A DNA stretch of 64,000 nt, from NCBI RefSeq assembly GCF_900103955.1, contig NZ_FNIL01000001.1, positions 248,001-312,000 of the forward strand. The letters run 5' to 3'. Origin of the DNA: Alkalicoccus daliensis (GTDB lineage: Bacteria > Bacillota > Bacilli > Bacillales > Salisediminibacteriaceae). Position numbers and translations under genes: made by a program. Positions within the stretch are counted from its first letter, which is position 1, and each line of letters starts with the position of its first letter. The notes under the pieces were generated by a model that worked only from the letters and a program-made list of their open reading frames with translations, was not told where the DNA came from and did no database searches. Shown one piece after another: positions 48,827 through 57,758 of the stretch.

Positions 48827-50170
48827 ATGGCATTTGAAGGATTAGCCGAACGTCTGCAGGGATCAATGAAGAAGATTAAAGGCAAGGGAAAGGTCTCTGA
48901 ACAAGATGTAAAAGAGATGATGAGAGAAGTAAGGCTCGCCCTTTTAGAAGCAGATGTTAACTTTAAGGTTGTTAAACAATTTGTAAAAGATGTAAGAGAA
49001 AGAGCTGTGGAACAGGAAGTTATGGAAAGTCTGACTCCCGGGCAGCAGGTAATTAAGGTAGTAAATGAAGAATTGACCCAGTTATTAGGGGGGGAGCAGA
49101 GCAAGCTGAATACTGCTCAAAAACCTCCTACTGTCGTAATGATGGTTGGGCTTCAGGGGGCCGGTAAAACTACGACCACTGGAAAGCTTGCGCTGCACCT
49201 TCGAAAAAAGCATAATCGGAAGCCTTTAATGGCTGCGGCAGATATATATCGTCCTGCAGCAATTAAACAGCTGGAAACACTCGGAAAACAGCTGAATATG
49301 CCCGTGTTTTCTATGGGGGATCAAGTCAGCCCGGTGGAAATAGCACAGAAAGCTGTGGAACAGGCAAAAGAGGAACATCATGATTATGTACTGATTGATA
49401 CTGCCGGACGATTGCATGTGGACGAGAATTTAATGGGAGAGCTTTCTGACATTAAAGAAGCAACAAAGCCCGATGAGATTCTTCTGGTAGTTGATTCGAT
49501 GACTGGTCAGGATGCCGTAAATGTAGCGGAAAGCTTTGATGAGCAGCTGGGTATCACCGGTGTAATTATGACAAAGCTGGACGCTGATACACGCGGTGGT
49601 GCAGCTATTTCTGTTAAAGCCGTCACAGGAAAGCCGATAAAGTTTGCAGGTATGGGTGAGAAGTCAGATGCACTGGAACCGTTTCATCCGGAACGGATGG
49701 CTTCCCGGATTTTAGGAATGGGAGACGTCCTGAGTTTAATCGAAAAAGCTCAGACAAATGTGGATGAAGATAAGGCAAGAGAATTAGAAAGAAAAATGAG
49801 AACGAATGAACTGACTTTTGATGATTTCCTGGATCAGTTGGCGCAGGTAAAGGATATGGGGCCGATCGATGAACTTCTGCAGATGATGCCCGGAGCAAAC
49901 AAAATGAAAGGGATGAAAAACCTGCAGGTTGATGATAAGCAGATTGCACATATTGAAGCAATTGTAAAATCAATGACGAAAGAAGAGCGGGATAACCCTT
50001 CAGTATTAAATGCAAGCAGAAAAAGAAGAATTGCCCAGGGGAGCGGCAGAAATATTCAGGAAGTAAACCGTCTCATTAAACAGTTTGAAGAAATGAAAAA
50101 AATGATGAAACAGATGACAGGTATGCAAAAGGGAAAGAAAAAAGGCGGATTCAAGATGCCGTTTATGTAA
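48827..50170 (+). CDS. ffh: Signal recognition particle protein Ffh
   Basis: SRP54 homologue that binds 4.5S/scRNA and signal sequences, 447 residues. ATG 48827 follows AGGAGG. The NG domain shows GLQGAGKTTTTGKLAL near 106, DTAGRLHVDENLM near 189 and TKLDADTRGG near 247. The methionine-rich M domain (about 300-447) includes RKRRIAQGSGRNIQEVNRLIKQF and ends MMKQMTGMQKGKKKGG. Its companion scRNA gene is not in the window. Confidence 0.97.
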   Translation: MAFEGLAERLQGSMKKIKGKGKVSEQDVKEMMREVRLALLEADVNFKVVKQFVKDVRERAVEQEVMESLTPGQQVIKVVNEELTQLLGGEQSKLNTAQKPPTVVMMVGLQGAGKTTTTGKLALHLRKKHNRKPLMAAADIYRPAAIKQLETLGKQLNMPVFSMGDQVSPVEIAQKAVEQAKEEHHDYVLIDTAGRLHVDENLMGELSDIKEATKPDEILLVVDSMTGQDAVNVAESFDEQLGITGVIMTKLDADTRGGAAISVKAVTGKPIKFAGMGEKSDALEPFHPERMASRILGMGDVLSLIEKAQTNVDEDKARELERKMRTNELTFDDFLDQLAQVKDMGPIDELLQMMPGANKMKGMKNLQVDDKQIAHIEAIVKSMTKEERDNPSVLNASRKRRIAQGSGRNIQEVNRLIKQFEEMKKMMKQMTGMQKGKKKGGFKMPFM

Positions 50171-50321
50171 AATGCTGGTTTTCGAACAGGAATTTCTTTG
50201 GTGAGACAATTTTGCCGATGGAAATCCATGTTAAATTCTGCATCCCATTGGGCTGGATAAAAATGTTTTTAACTATTTTTCAATGTGTAAAGATTTTTTC
50301 CTTTACTAGGGTTGCCGTTTT

Positions 50322-50350
50322 AAAAGTAATGTGCTAATATAATAAATCGT
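50322..50350 (+). promoter_or_regulatory. Promoter of the rpsP operon
   Basis: TTGCCG (50322-50327) and TAATAT (50345-50350) are spaced by 17 bases, 27 bases before rpsP. The preceding space after ffh contains a small stem, GTAAAG/CTTTAC at about 50287-50306. Confidence 0.6.
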
Positions 50351-50376
50351 GATAGATATTTTTGGAGGTGAAACAC

Positions 50377-50649
50377 ATGGCAGTTAAAATTCGTCTTAAG
50401 CGAATGGGAGCAAATAAATCTCCGTTCTACCGTGTGGTCGTTGCGGATTCCCGCGCGCCGCGTGATGGACGTTTTATTGAAGAGATTGGAACTTATAACC
50501 CACTTAAAGATCCAGTAGAATTCAATGTGAACGAAGAGCAGGCACTTAAGTGGATGCTTGATGGAGCAAAGCCGTCTGATACTGTACGTAACTTATTTTC
50601 ACGTGCAGGTCTCATGGAGCAGCTTCACAACGCAAAAAACAATAAATAA
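50377..50649 (+). CDS. rpsP: 30S ribosomal protein S16
   Basis: Small-subunit assembly protein of 90 residues. ATG 50377 follows GGAGGTGA and gives [24 protein letters not shown], the family signature; five further upstream codons are rejected. [14 protein letters not shown] is conserved. It opens an operon with khpA, 23 bases downstream. Confidence 0.97.
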   Translation: MAVKIRLKRMGANKSPFYRVVVADSRAPRDGRFIEEIGTYNPLKDPVEFNVNEEQALKWMLDGAKPSDTVRNLFSRAGLMEQLHNAKNNK

Positions 50650-50672
50650 TTCTTTACAGGAGGCGGATGGCT

Positions 50673-50900
50673 ATGAAAGAGCTGGTTGAAACAATCGCAA
50701 AGTCGCTGGTGGATCATCCTGAGGATGTCCGGGTAACCGAGGTAGACAATGGTCATTCATTAAGCCTCCGTTTAGAAGTGCATGCAGATGATATGGGAAA
50801 AGTTATCGGAAAGCATGGACGCATAGCTAAGGCATTCCGCTCTGTAGTTTATGCGGCTGGTACAAATCAGCAAAAGCGGATACAGTTAGATATCGGCTGA
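50673..50900 (+). CDS. khpA: KH-domain RNA-binding protein KhpA (YlqC)
   Basis: Single KH domain protein of 75 residues that, as a heterodimer with KhpB, binds RNA and affects cell elongation in related species. The GxxG loop is seen as VIGKHGRIAKAFRSVV near residues 46-61. ATG 50673 is nine bases after AGGAGG; the ATG at 50667 is too close. An intrinsic terminator begins directly after the stop, so rpsP-khpA can be a separate unit. Confidence 0.93.
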   Translation: MKELVETIAKSLVDHPEDVRVTEVDNGHSLSLRLEVHADDMGKVIGKHGRIAKAFRSVVYAAGTNQQKRIQLDIG

Positions 50901-50932
50901 AGGGCAGAGGGATTTACCTCGCCCTTTTTTTT
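50901..50932 (+). terminator. Terminator after khpA
   Basis: AGGGC-A-GAGG (50901-50910) pairs with CCTC-GCCCT (50917-50925) around a short loop, followed by eight thymines. Confidence 0.85.
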
Positions 50933-50987
50933 GTGCCTTAAACCATGTATAATTATCAAGGAACGTATAAATCAGGAGGTGCTCCAC

Positions 50988-51401
50988 ATGGAGATCATCA
51001 AAAAAGTAGTAGTAAAGCAGATCCTTACAGAAGACAGCAAAACAAAGCTGCAGGAGCAGTTTTTATCCCGTCAGTACAAATTGACGAATGAACTGAAGCA
51101 GCTGGAATTTGTGTTACATAAAAAAATGAAAGAAAACACTGATCCGAAGTATCAGCAGTCGTTAAAAGAAAGCTTTAATAAGGAAGTGGCAAAACGTAAA
51201 GAAAGAATTCGCCAGATTGAGCTGAAGCTTGGCCAGCTGGAAGAGCTGGATCTTGGAGCAGAGTTAAGAGAAGGTACCATCCAAATGATTGAACAGGTAG
51301 CAGAAGGTGACAATTGGGACGAGGTAATGAAAGGCACAGAGATCGTCATTAAAGATGGTGTAGTACACGAGCTTCGTGCTGGAGGCATGGAAGATGAGTG
51401 A
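50988..51401 (+). CDS. YlqD family protein
   Basis: Protein of 137 residues, counterpart of B. subtilis YlqD, function unknown. ATG 50988 follows GGAGGTG; 19 further codons upstream run into the terminator. An N-terminal strand region ([18 protein letters not shown]) is followed by a highly charged coiled coil (about 25-95: [37 protein letters not shown]) and a small C-terminal beta segment ([14 protein letters not shown]). It overlaps rimM by eight bases, which ties it to ribosome maturation genes. Confidence 0.85.
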   Translation: MEIIKKVVVKQILTEDSKTKLQEQFLSRQYKLTNELKQLEFVLHKKMKENTDPKYQQSLKESFNKEVAKRKERIRQIELKLGQLEELDLGAELREGTIQMIEQVAEGDNWDEVMKGTEIVIKDGVVHELRAGGMEDE

Positions 51402-51921
51402 TTGGCTGAACGTCGGGAAAATCGTGAACACTCACGGTATTCGCGGCGAGGTGCGGGTGATTTCCCGCACCGACTTCCCTGAACTGCGTTTTGCGGAAGG
51501 CTCAAAGCTTACTGTATTTCAAGAGGGAAAGTCTTCTGAAACTGTTATCGTAGCTTCCTGGAGACAGCATAAGCAGTTTGATCTTCTTACATTTGAAAAA
51601 GTGGAAAATGTAAATGAAGCAGAAAAATTTAAAGGTTCGCTCTTGAAAATACATCGGGATCAGCTGCATGAAAATGAACTTGAAACCGGAGAATATTACT
51701 TTCATGAGATTGTTGGCTTAACAGTATTCACTGATCAAGGAGAGAAAATAGGCACAGTTAAAGAAATTCTCACACCAGGAGCAAATGATGTCTGGGTCAT
51801 TCACGCGGAGGATTCAAAAAAAGAAGTGCTGATTCCTTATATAGAAGAAGTAGTGAAAGAAATTGATCTAAAGGAGAATAAAGTAATTATTACTCCAATG
51901 GAAGGACTTTTGGATTTATGA
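51394..51921 (+). CDS. rimM: Ribosome maturation factor RimM
   Basis: Binds S19 and helps fold the 30S head, 175 residues. ATG 51394 is nine bases after GGAGG inside the ylqD end. The N-terminal RimM barrel has [20 protein letters not shown]; the C-terminal PRC barrel has [25 protein letters not shown] and ends [14 protein letters not shown]. It overlaps trmD in ATGA. Confidence 0.95.
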   Translation: MSDWLNVGKIVNTHGIRGEVRVISRTDFPELRFAEGSKLTVFQEGKSSETVIVASWRQHKQFDLLTFEKVENVNEAEKFKGSLLKIHRDQLHENELETGEYYFHEIVGLTVFTDQGEKIGTVKEILTPGANDVWVIHAEDSKKEVLIPYIEEVVKEIDLKENKVIITPMEGLLDL

Positions 51922-52640
51922 AAATCTCCATACTGACTCTTTTTCCGCAGATGTTTGAAGGATTATTCTCCCACTCCATTCTCCATCAGGCACAGAAAAA
52001 TAATGTGGTGGAGTATAATGTGGTGGACTTCCGGGATTACAGCAAAGACAAACACGGAAGAGTAGATGACTATCCCTACGGAGGGGGCGGAGGAATGGTT
52101 CTGACACCACAGCCTCTGTTCGATGCGGTGGAAGATCTGCGCTCTCAGGAAACAGAGAGTCCCCGAGTGGTTCTGCTTTGTCCGCAGGGAGAAAAATACA
52201 CACAGCAGAAAGCAGAAGAGCTTTCCAGGGAAAAAAACTTAATTCTTCTTTGTGGTCATTACGAAGGTTATGATGAGAGAATTCGTGAACATCTTATCAC
52301 TGATGAGATATCTATTGGTGATTTTGTACTCACCGGAGGAGAAATTGGAGCGATGGTAATTGCTGATAGTATTACCCGCCTGCTTCCCGGTGCACTGGGA
52401 AACGATACATCCGCTGTTACAGACTCATTCAGTACTGGACTGCTGGAATACCCGCATTATACCAGACCCGCCGATTTCAGAGGTTTTAAGGTCCCTGAGG
52501 TATTAACTTCCGGACATCATGCTAAAATAGATCAGTGGCGGAGGGAAGAGTCTCTGAAAAGAACGAAAGAAAGACGGCCTGACTTACTTGAAAAAGCAGA
52601 GCTGACGGAAGAGGAAAAAAAGAAGTTTTTAAATAAGTAA
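51918..52640 (+). CDS. trmD: tRNA (guanine-37-N1)-methyltransferase
   Basis: SPOUT methyltransferase that makes m1G37 and prevents frameshifting. The product has 240 residues. The trefoil-knot SAM site is seen in [13 protein letters not shown] near 110 and [17 protein letters not shown] near 130; the N-terminal [23 protein letters not shown] is the conserved loop. It overlaps rimM and is followed by the rplS promoter and leader. Confidence 0.97.
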   Translation: MKISILTLFPQMFEGLFSHSILHQAQKNNVVEYNVVDFRDYSKDKHGRVDDYPYGGGGGMVLTPQPLFDAVEDLRSQETESPRVVLLCPQGEKYTQQKAEELSREKNLILLCGHYEGYDERIREHLITDEISIGDFVLTGGEIGAMVIADSITRLLPGALGNDTSAVTDSFSTGLLEYPHYTRPADFRGFKVPEVLTSGHHAKIDQWRREESLKRTKERRPDLLEKAELTEEEKKKFLNK

Positions 52641-52655
52641 AAATAAAACAATACC

Positions 52656-52684
52656 TTGTCATATTTGCTGTGATATGGTATTAT
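52656..52684 (+). promoter_or_regulatory. Promoter of rplS
   Basis: TTGTCA (52656-52661) and TATTAT (52679-52684) are separated by 17 bases. It is placed directly upstream of the L19 leader, giving rplS its own transcript in addition to readthrough from trmD. Confidence 0.75.
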
Positions 52685-52690
52685 TCTCGT

Positions 52691-52760
52691 TGTGGCTTTG
52701 GCCAGATCAAGATATTCCGCTGTTGATTCGGACAAGAGTATCTGTAGGGAAGGAGGCGAA
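52691..52760 (+). promoter_or_regulatory. Ribosomal protein L19 leader
   Basis: The 5' untranslated region begins near 52691 with GTTGTGGCTTTGGCCAGAT, continues through GATATTCCGCTG and GGACAAGAGTATCTG, and ends before GGAGG (52752-52756). Position, length and the pairing of GATATTC-type and GAGTATC-type segments agree with the L19 autoregulatory leader of Firmicutes, but a covariance search was not possible. Confidence 0.65.
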
Positions 52761-52764
52761 CAGA

Positions 52765-53106
52765 ATGGAACAACTAATTCGTGATATTACGAAAGAACAA
52801 CTGAAGACTGATAATCCTGAATTTCGTGCTGGAGATACAGTACGTGTTCACGCAAAAGTAGTCGAAGGTACTCGTGAGCGAATCCAGGTATTCGAAGGTG
52901 TGGTAATCAAGCGCCGCGGTTCTGGAATCAGCGAAACATTTACTGTTCGTAAAGTATCTTACAACGTAGGCGTTGAGCGTACATTTCCTGTACACTCACC
53001 TCGCATTGATATGCTAGAGGTTAAACGTCGCGGTAAGGTTCGTCGTGCGAAACTTTACTATCTGCGTGCACTACGCGGTAAAGCTGCGCGAATTCAAGAG
53101 CGATAA
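52765..53106 (+). CDS. rplS: 50S ribosomal protein L19
   Basis: Large-subunit protein at the subunit interface, 113 residues. ATG 52765 follows GGAGG and gives [20 protein letters not shown]. Conserved segments are [40 protein letters not shown] and the C-terminal [19 protein letters not shown]. It is preceded by a promoter and regulatory leader and followed by a strong terminator. Confidence 0.97.
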   Translation: MEQLIRDITKEQLKTDNPEFRAGDTVRVHAKVVEGTRERIQVFEGVVIKRRGSGISETFTVRKVSYNVGVERTFPVHSPRIDMLEVKRRGKVRRAKLYYLRALRGKAARIQER

Positions 53107-53114
53107 CAGGAGAG

Positions 53115-53149
53115 AAGAAGCTGTCCCGCAACGGACAGCTTCTTTTTTT
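53115..53149 (+). terminator. Terminator of rplS
   Basis: AAGAAGCTGTCC (53115-53126) and GGACAGCTTCTT (53133-53144) form a perfect 12-base stem followed by a T run. Confidence 0.93.
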
Positions 53150-53169
53150 GTCGAATTTTTGTATTTTTA

Positions 53170-53199
53170 TTAAGTAAGAGTACTGCTGTGTGGTAAAAT
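53170..53199 (+). promoter_or_regulatory. Promoter of lepB
   Basis: TAAAAT (53194-53199) is preceded by TGG as an extended -10 element; TTAAGT (53170-53175) lies 18 bases upstream. Confidence 0.5.
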
Positions 53200-53225
53200 T
53201 ACATAATATTGGAGGTGCAGACAAA

Positions 53226-53771
53226 GTGAATGATTCTGAATCCTGGCAGTGGATAAAAGCTATATTGTTTGCACTGGTTCTGGCTTTTATCGTAAGGAGC
53301 TTTATCTTTACTCCTGTAATAGTAGAAGGAGAATCTATGCTTCCTACATTAGGGGACCACGATCGCATGATAGTGAATAAGCTGGGATATTTACTGGATG
53401 AACCAGAAAGATTTGATATTATTGTTTTTCATGCAGAAGAAGGAAAAGATTATATAAAAAGAGTAATAGGGCTGCCAGGAGATAAAATATCCTATAAAAA
53501 TGATATTTTATATGTAAACGGAATGCCTTTGGAAGAAGAGTTTTTAACGGAATTTAAAGCGGACGCTCCTTTTCTGCCTCTTACAGGAAGTTTTGAACTG
53601 GGGGATGTGTTAAGTGCGGACACTGTCCCTTCTGATCATTTGTTTGTGCTTGGGGATAATAGAAGATACAGTAAAGACAGCAGGCATATAGGTCTCGTTC
53701 CTTATGAAGAAGTAGTGGGAACAGCAAAAATAGTTTTCTGGCCCGTGGAGCGCCTGAAACTTGTAAATTAA
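53226..53771 (+). CDS. lepB: Type I signal peptidase
   Basis: Membrane-anchored protease that removes signal peptides from secreted proteins. The product has 181 residues and starts at GTG 53226, ten bases after GGAGG. One N-terminal membrane helix (about 8-30: AILFALVLAFIVRSFIFTPVIV) precedes the catalytic Ser37 in GESMLPTL and Lys78 in YIKRVIGLPGD; the C-terminal GDNRRYSKDSRHIGLV box is intact. The single-helix P-type form is usual in Bacillus. It is followed eight bases later by rbgA. Confidence 0.95.
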   Translation: MNDSESWQWIKAILFALVLAFIVRSFIFTPVIVEGESMLPTLGDHDRMIVNKLGYLLDEPERFDIIVFHAEEGKDYIKRVIGLPGDKISYKNDILYVNGMPLEEEFLTEFKADAPFLPLTGSFELGDVLSADTVPSDHLFVLGDNRRYSKDSRHIGLVPYEEVVGTAKIVFWPVERLKLVN

Positions 53772-53779
53772 GGTGGTAG

Positions 53780-54637
53780 ATGAAATTGAAAATACAATGG
53801 TATCCGGGACACATGGCGAAAGCGAAAAGAGAAGTCCGGGAAAAACTAAAGCAGATAGATGTAGTCATCGAAATTGTGGATGCAAGAACACCGCTTTCTT
53901 CAAGAAACCCTACAATCGATGAACTGGTCCAGCAAAAACCCCGCCTTGTGCTTTTAAATAAAGCTGATCTGGCGGATCCGGAACTGACAAAGCAATGGCT
54001 TCGCTACTTTGAAAGTGAATACTCCCAGAGTCTGGTAGTGGATGCGCAGCGGGGAGAAGGGATAAAACAGATCCCTGGTAAAGTACGGGAGCTTGCTTCG
54101 CCGCTCTTAGAAAAATGGAAACGCAAAGGTATTAATCCCAGAGCTTTAAGAACGCTCATCCTGGGTATTCCGAATGTAGGGAAGTCCACAGTAATTAATA
54201 AACTTGCAGGTAAAAAAATTGCGAATATCGGTGATAAGCCGGGAGTAACCAAGCGGCAGCAATGGATAAAAGTAGGGAAAGAAATGGAGCTGCTTGATAC
54301 ACCGGGTATTTTATGGCCAAAATTTGAGGATGCCCAGGTAGGTTACAGACTGGCATTAACTGGGGCAGTAAAAGAAGAAATATTTGATTTTCAGGATACC
54401 ATTGTATTTTTTCTGAATTTCATGAAAGAGGCTTATCCTGATTTACTAAAGAAAAGATATGATCTGGAGACGCTTCCTGAAGATGTGATTCAATTGTTCG
54501 ACGATATAGGGAAGCGCAGAGGCTGCCTGGTACCTGGAGGAATCATAGACTATGACCGTGTCGCTGAAATTGTATTCAGAGATTTCAGGCATGGAAAATT
54601 TGGTCCTGTTACGCTGGAGCAACCAAAAAAAATATAG
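53780..54637 (+). CDS. rbgA: Ribosome biogenesis GTPase RbgA (YlqF)
   Basis: Circularly permuted GTPase required for late 50S assembly. The product has 285 residues. The N-terminus [19 protein letters not shown] is diagnostic, followed by G4 LLNKADL, then G1 [14 protein letters not shown] near 129 and G3 DTPGIL near 173. The C-terminal helical domain ends [15 protein letters not shown]. The ATG at 53780 follows AAGGTGG. It is closed by a terminator. Confidence 0.96.
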   Translation: MKLKIQWYPGHMAKAKREVREKLKQIDVVIEIVDARTPLSSRNPTIDELVQQKPRLVLLNKADLADPELTKQWLRYFESEYSQSLVVDAQRGEGIKQIPGKVRELASPLLEKWKRKGINPRALRTLILGIPNVGKSTVINKLAGKKIANIGDKPGVTKRQQWIKVGKEMELLDTPGILWPKFEDAQVGYRLALTGAVKEEIFDFQDTIVFFLNFMKEAYPDLLKKRYDLETLPEDVIQLFDDIGKRRGCLVPGGIIDYDRVAEIVFRDFRHGKFGPVTLEQPKKI

Positions 54638-54643
54638 CATACG

Positions 54644-54674
54644 AGCGGCTTCTTATATTTTGAAGCCGCTTTTT
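54644..54674 (+). terminator. Terminator of rbgA
   Basis: AGCGGCTTC (54644-54652) and GAAGCCGCT (54662-54670) form a perfect stem followed by T residues. Confidence 0.88.
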
Positions 54675-54732
54675 AAAGTTTTGTTTAAAATAAATGTATA
54701 TTTTCCGATAGTAAAGTTAGGAGTGAAAAGAA

Positions 54733-55497
54733 GTGAAAAAGAGTATTTCCGAAATAAAAGAAACACTGCTGAATACAAAAACAGAATCAGAAAAGATAAA
54801 GGAACTGCGGCAGGATCAGCGAAAAGGTGTGCAGCAGCTGCTGCAATCCTGGGATAGAAAAATGGAGTTTCAAAAAAGGCAGGAAGAAGAATGGGAAAGA
54901 ATGCTTTCTTATGAAAGAGCATTAAAAAACAAAGGAAAATTTCAAATTGCCGGAATTGATGAAGTAGGACGGGGGCCGCTTGCAGGACCTGTGACAGCGG
55001 CAGCGGTTATTCTTCCTGATAATTTTTATGCGCCTGGGTTAAATGACTCGAAAAAATTATCAGAAGTAAATCGAAATAAATATTACAGCTTAATTACTGC
55101 GGAAGCTGCTGTAGGCATCGGTGAAGCAAGTGCAGAAGAAATAGATGAAATTAATATATATGAAGCGACTAAACTAGCGATGTTAAGAGCGATTGATTCA
55201 CTGGGGCAGCAGTGTGATGCACTGTTAATTGATGCGATGACACTCCCGGTAGAAACAGAACAGATTTCTATTATTAAAGGAGATGCAAATTCAATATCTA
55301 TAGCTGCTGCTTCCATAGTTGCAAAAGTACATAGAGATACTTATATGAAAAAGCTGCACGAGCAATATCCTGAATATGGGTTTCGTGCAAACGCAGGTTA
55401 TGGGACAAAAGAGCATTTAACAGGCTTAAAAAAACACGGTCCGATAAAGGAGCATAGGAAAAGTTTTGCCCCTGTGAAAATATATTTAGAAGAGTAG
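54733..55497 (+). CDS. rnhB: Ribonuclease HII
   Basis: Removes ribonucleotides from DNA and RNA primers. The product has 254 residues and starts at GTG 54733 after AGGAG. About 70 charged N-terminal residues, typical of the Bacillus enzyme, precede the catalytic domain: IAGIDEVGRGPLAGPV (Asp-Glu-Gly-Arg-Gly motif) near 75, LNDSKKLSE and ALLIDAMTLP with the third Asp. The C-terminal HEQYPEYGFRANAGYGTKEH is conserved. It is eleven bases before the FliK-like gene and probably shares its transcript. Confidence 0.96.
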   Translation: MKKSISEIKETLLNTKTESEKIKELRQDQRKGVQQLLQSWDRKMEFQKRQEEEWERMLSYERALKNKGKFQIAGIDEVGRGPLAGPVTAAAVILPDNFYAPGLNDSKKLSEVNRNKYYSLITAEAAVGIGEASAEEIDEINIYEATKLAMLRAIDSLGQQCDALLIDAMTLPVETEQISIIKGDANSISIAAASIVAKVHRDTYMKKLHEQYPEYGFRANAGYGTKEHLTGLKKHGPIKEHRKSFAPVKIYLEE

Positions 55498-55508
55498 GAG
55501 TTTTCTGG

Positions 55509-57254
55509 ATGCAGACAAAAATATTAAACTCTTTCATAAATCGCATTGATCCTTCCAGTACTGCTTCCATCCAGCTGAAGCCGGGGCAGATATTTCACGG
55601 AAAAATCACTCAGTTATACACTGGTTCTCTGGCCAAACTGCAGGTAGGTCAGATGCAGTTAACAGCACAGCTGGAAGCGCAGCTGGAAAAAGGAGAAAAA
55701 TACTGGTTCCGGGTGGCTCCTGGTGAAGGAATACCCCGCTTGAAAGTAATTGAAAATGTTTCTTCAGCCACTGCACAAAAGCATCAGAGCGTTCAGCAGA
55801 TACTCCAGCAGATGGGGCTGCAAGTGAATAATCAAAATGAAAAAATGATTCAGTTTCTTTCTCAGCAGAATCTGCCTTTTACAAAGCAAAACGTTATAAA
55901 TGCCGCACCGCTTTTATTAAATTCTCCACTGCCCGAAAAAGATACGCTGCAGCTTCTATCCTCAATGATGCAAAGACAGCTTCCTATCAGCAGAGATTCT
56001 TTTCATGCACTTGCATCGCTTCAAAATCAGCTTCCATTGGCAGAAGCAATGAATCAATTAGCAGGAGCACTGCGTGCAAATAATATTCCCGGGACAATGC
56101 ACCTGCAGCAGCAGCTCACTTCGTTGCAGCAGACAGGGCAAGGGAACGCTCCTGCTCAGCTGAAAGAAATAATGCAGTTTATATCAGGAAGTAATACAGA
56201 AGCTAGAGAACAAATGGTGCAGGTTCTTCAAAGGCTCGGAATTACGAATCAAAATACTTTTAATGAATTGATACAGCAATTTAAAGATGGATTATTAAAA
56301 CAGGAAAACTTTTCAGTGATAAAAGATATATTTCCTGGAGCACTGCAAAGGAATGGAGGAAGTATATCTATTCAGCAGCTGAGTCCATTACAGGTTTTTG
56401 ACCACTTTATAAAACATCTTCAGCTTCCGTCTGCGAATTCAGCTTTACAGTTACTACAGCTTTTGGGTGTAAAAGATCCGCCTCAGGCAATGCAGAGCTT
56501 ACAGAATTTTTCTCGGGAGGCAGTTCCAGAAAATTTCCGTGGCTTTGAGAATGCATTAAAAGCTGTTGCAGTTCCAGTAACAGATACGGGAGGTGCGACC
56601 TCTGTGAGGTCCTCTGAACAATTGCATCCTCTCCGTGTGTTAATGCAGCAGCTGGGATTAAACTATGAAAGTTCAGTGCGTTCAATGCTCCAGAATGGAA
56701 GTCAGCAGGAAGCTCAGCAGGCCGCGTCCTTAAAAGCAAATTTATTAAATATGCTCCAGAATACCCAGCTGCCTCAAGGGATAAAAGAGCAGGCGGATTT
56801 TTTATTGAACCGAATTACAGGAATGCAGATAGTAAACCAGGAGCAGCAGGGACCGCTTCAGCATCTGCTGATTCAGCTCCCAATTGCCTCATTTGATAAA
56901 TTTCAGGACATAACAATCCAGTGGTCGGGGAAGGAAAATGCCGAAGGGACTATGGATGAGAACCACTGCAGAATTTTATTTTACCTGCATCTGGAAAATT
57001 TAAAAGAGTTAGTAATAGATGTACAAATTCAAAACAGGATTGTTACTGTGAATGTATTTAATGAGAATAAAAAACCTGTGTCTGTGGAAAAAGTGTGGGG
57101 ACCGATTCTTACCGAGAAGCTGCTGGATATGAATTACCACCTATCCAGCATACAGTGGAAACTACCCCGTGAAGAACTTATTAAAGAACCGGTAAACAGC
57201 CAGATACAGTCCACAGACTATAAGCCTTATAAGGGAGTGGATTACAGAATATGA
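55509..57254 (+). CDS. Gln-rich protein with a FliK-like C-terminus (YlqG position)
   Basis: Protein of 581 residues at the position of B. subtilis ylqG. Residues 1-60 form a small beta-rich region (LKPGQIFHGKITQLYTGSLAKLQVG). A long, strikingly Gln-rich helical middle (about 85-450) with many QQ, LQQ and MQQ runs follows. The C-terminal part (about 465-560) resembles the hook-length control domain of FliK: RILFYLHLENLKELVIDVQ, then VFNENKKPVSVEKVWGPILTEKL. There is no signal peptide or membrane helix. Its stop overlaps the start of a FlhB-C-like gene in ATGA. The FliK comparison is by eye and a profile search would decide it. No flagellar genes are nearby. Confidence 0.7.
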   Translation: MQTKILNSFINRIDPSSTASIQLKPGQIFHGKITQLYTGSLAKLQVGQMQLTAQLEAQLEKGEKYWFRVAPGEGIPRLKVIENVSSATAQKHQSVQQILQQMGLQVNNQNEKMIQFLSQQNLPFTKQNVINAAPLLLNSPLPEKDTLQLLSSMMQRQLPISRDSFHALASLQNQLPLAEAMNQLAGALRANNIPGTMHLQQQLTSLQQTGQGNAPAQLKEIMQFISGSNTEAREQMVQVLQRLGITNQNTFNELIQQFKDGLLKQENFSVIKDIFPGALQRNGGSISIQQLSPLQVFDHFIKHLQLPSANSALQLLQLLGVKDPPQAMQSLQNFSREAVPENFRGFENALKAVAVPVTDTGGATSVRSSEQLHPLRVLMQQLGLNYESSVRSMLQNGSQQEAQQAASLKANLLNMLQNTQLPQGIKEQADFLLNRITGMQIVNQEQQGPLQHLLIQLPIASFDKFQDITIQWSGKENAEGTMDENHCRILFYLHLENLKELVIDVQIQNRIVTVNVFNENKKPVSVEKVWGPILTEKLLDMNYHLSSIQWKLPREELIKEPVNSQIQSTDYKPYKGVDYRI

Positions 57255-57544
57255 GCTACAAAGCAAATCCTTACTTAAACAAGAAAGCAATTGCTCTTGG
57301 GTATGAAGCAGGGACAGATGCAGCCCCGAAAGTTAAAGCGAAAGGAAAAGGATATGTAGCAGAAGAAATAGTTGCCCGGGCGAAAGCAGCAGAGATTCCA
57401 CTGCAGGAAGATTCATCATTAGTAGAGCTTCTGTCACAGCTGGAAGTTAATGAAAAAATACCTGATAACTTATATGAAGTTGTAGCAGAGATTTTTGCAT
57501 TCATATATAAAGTGGATAAGGAGCAGCAGAATTCTGGAAAATGA
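57251..57544 (+). CDS. FlhB C-terminal domain-like protein (YlqH)
   Basis: Protein of 97 residues, counterpart of B. subtilis YlqH, matching only the cytosolic C-terminal domain of FlhB/YscU. Shared features are NKKAIALGYEAG, APKVKAKGKGYVAEEIVARAKAAEIPL and DNLYEVVAEIFAFIYKV. The NPTH self-cleavage sequence of full FlhB is not present; the corresponding place reads NPYLNKK. It thus equals the fragment left after cleavage and has no membrane part. It is coupled to the FliK-like gene, as FliK and FlhB-C act together in flagellar export switching. Confidence 0.82.
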   Translation: MSYKANPYLNKKAIALGYEAGTDAAPKVKAKGKGYVAEEIVARAKAAEIPLQEDSSLVELLSQLEVNEKIPDNLYEVVAEIFAFIYKVDKEQQNSGK

Positions 57545-57686
57545 AATTCCGGTTTTATTATGTTTTTCCTGCATAAAGATAGAAATTTTTTCAGGTAAGT
57601 TGATAATCTAAAATATAACTCGTATTTCGCGCTTATAAACGAGAGAAAGAAATTTCTATCAGAAATGTATTAAGACGCTCTGCTCT

Positions 57687-57758
57687 CTAGGGTGAGTTTC
57701 GGAGGAGGCCTCTCTCAGCTGATCGGCCTTCGGAAGCCGGGTCTTCAAATCACCCTAG
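57687..57758. repeat. Structured segment bounded by inverted repeats in the gap before sucC
   Basis: CTAGGGTGA (57687-57695) and TCACCCTAG (57750-57758) enclose a GC-rich segment with further internal pairing (CGGCCTTC, then GGAAGCCGG). This lies in the 790-base gap 57545-58335. The same gap has a direct repeat TGAAGACTAGAAGGTT (57855-57870) and TGAAGACCAGAGGTT (57894-57908), and a GC-rich patch to about 57960. The remainder up to 58335 is AT-rich and includes the sucC upstream region. No gene with a ribosome binding site is visible. Confidence 0.5.
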
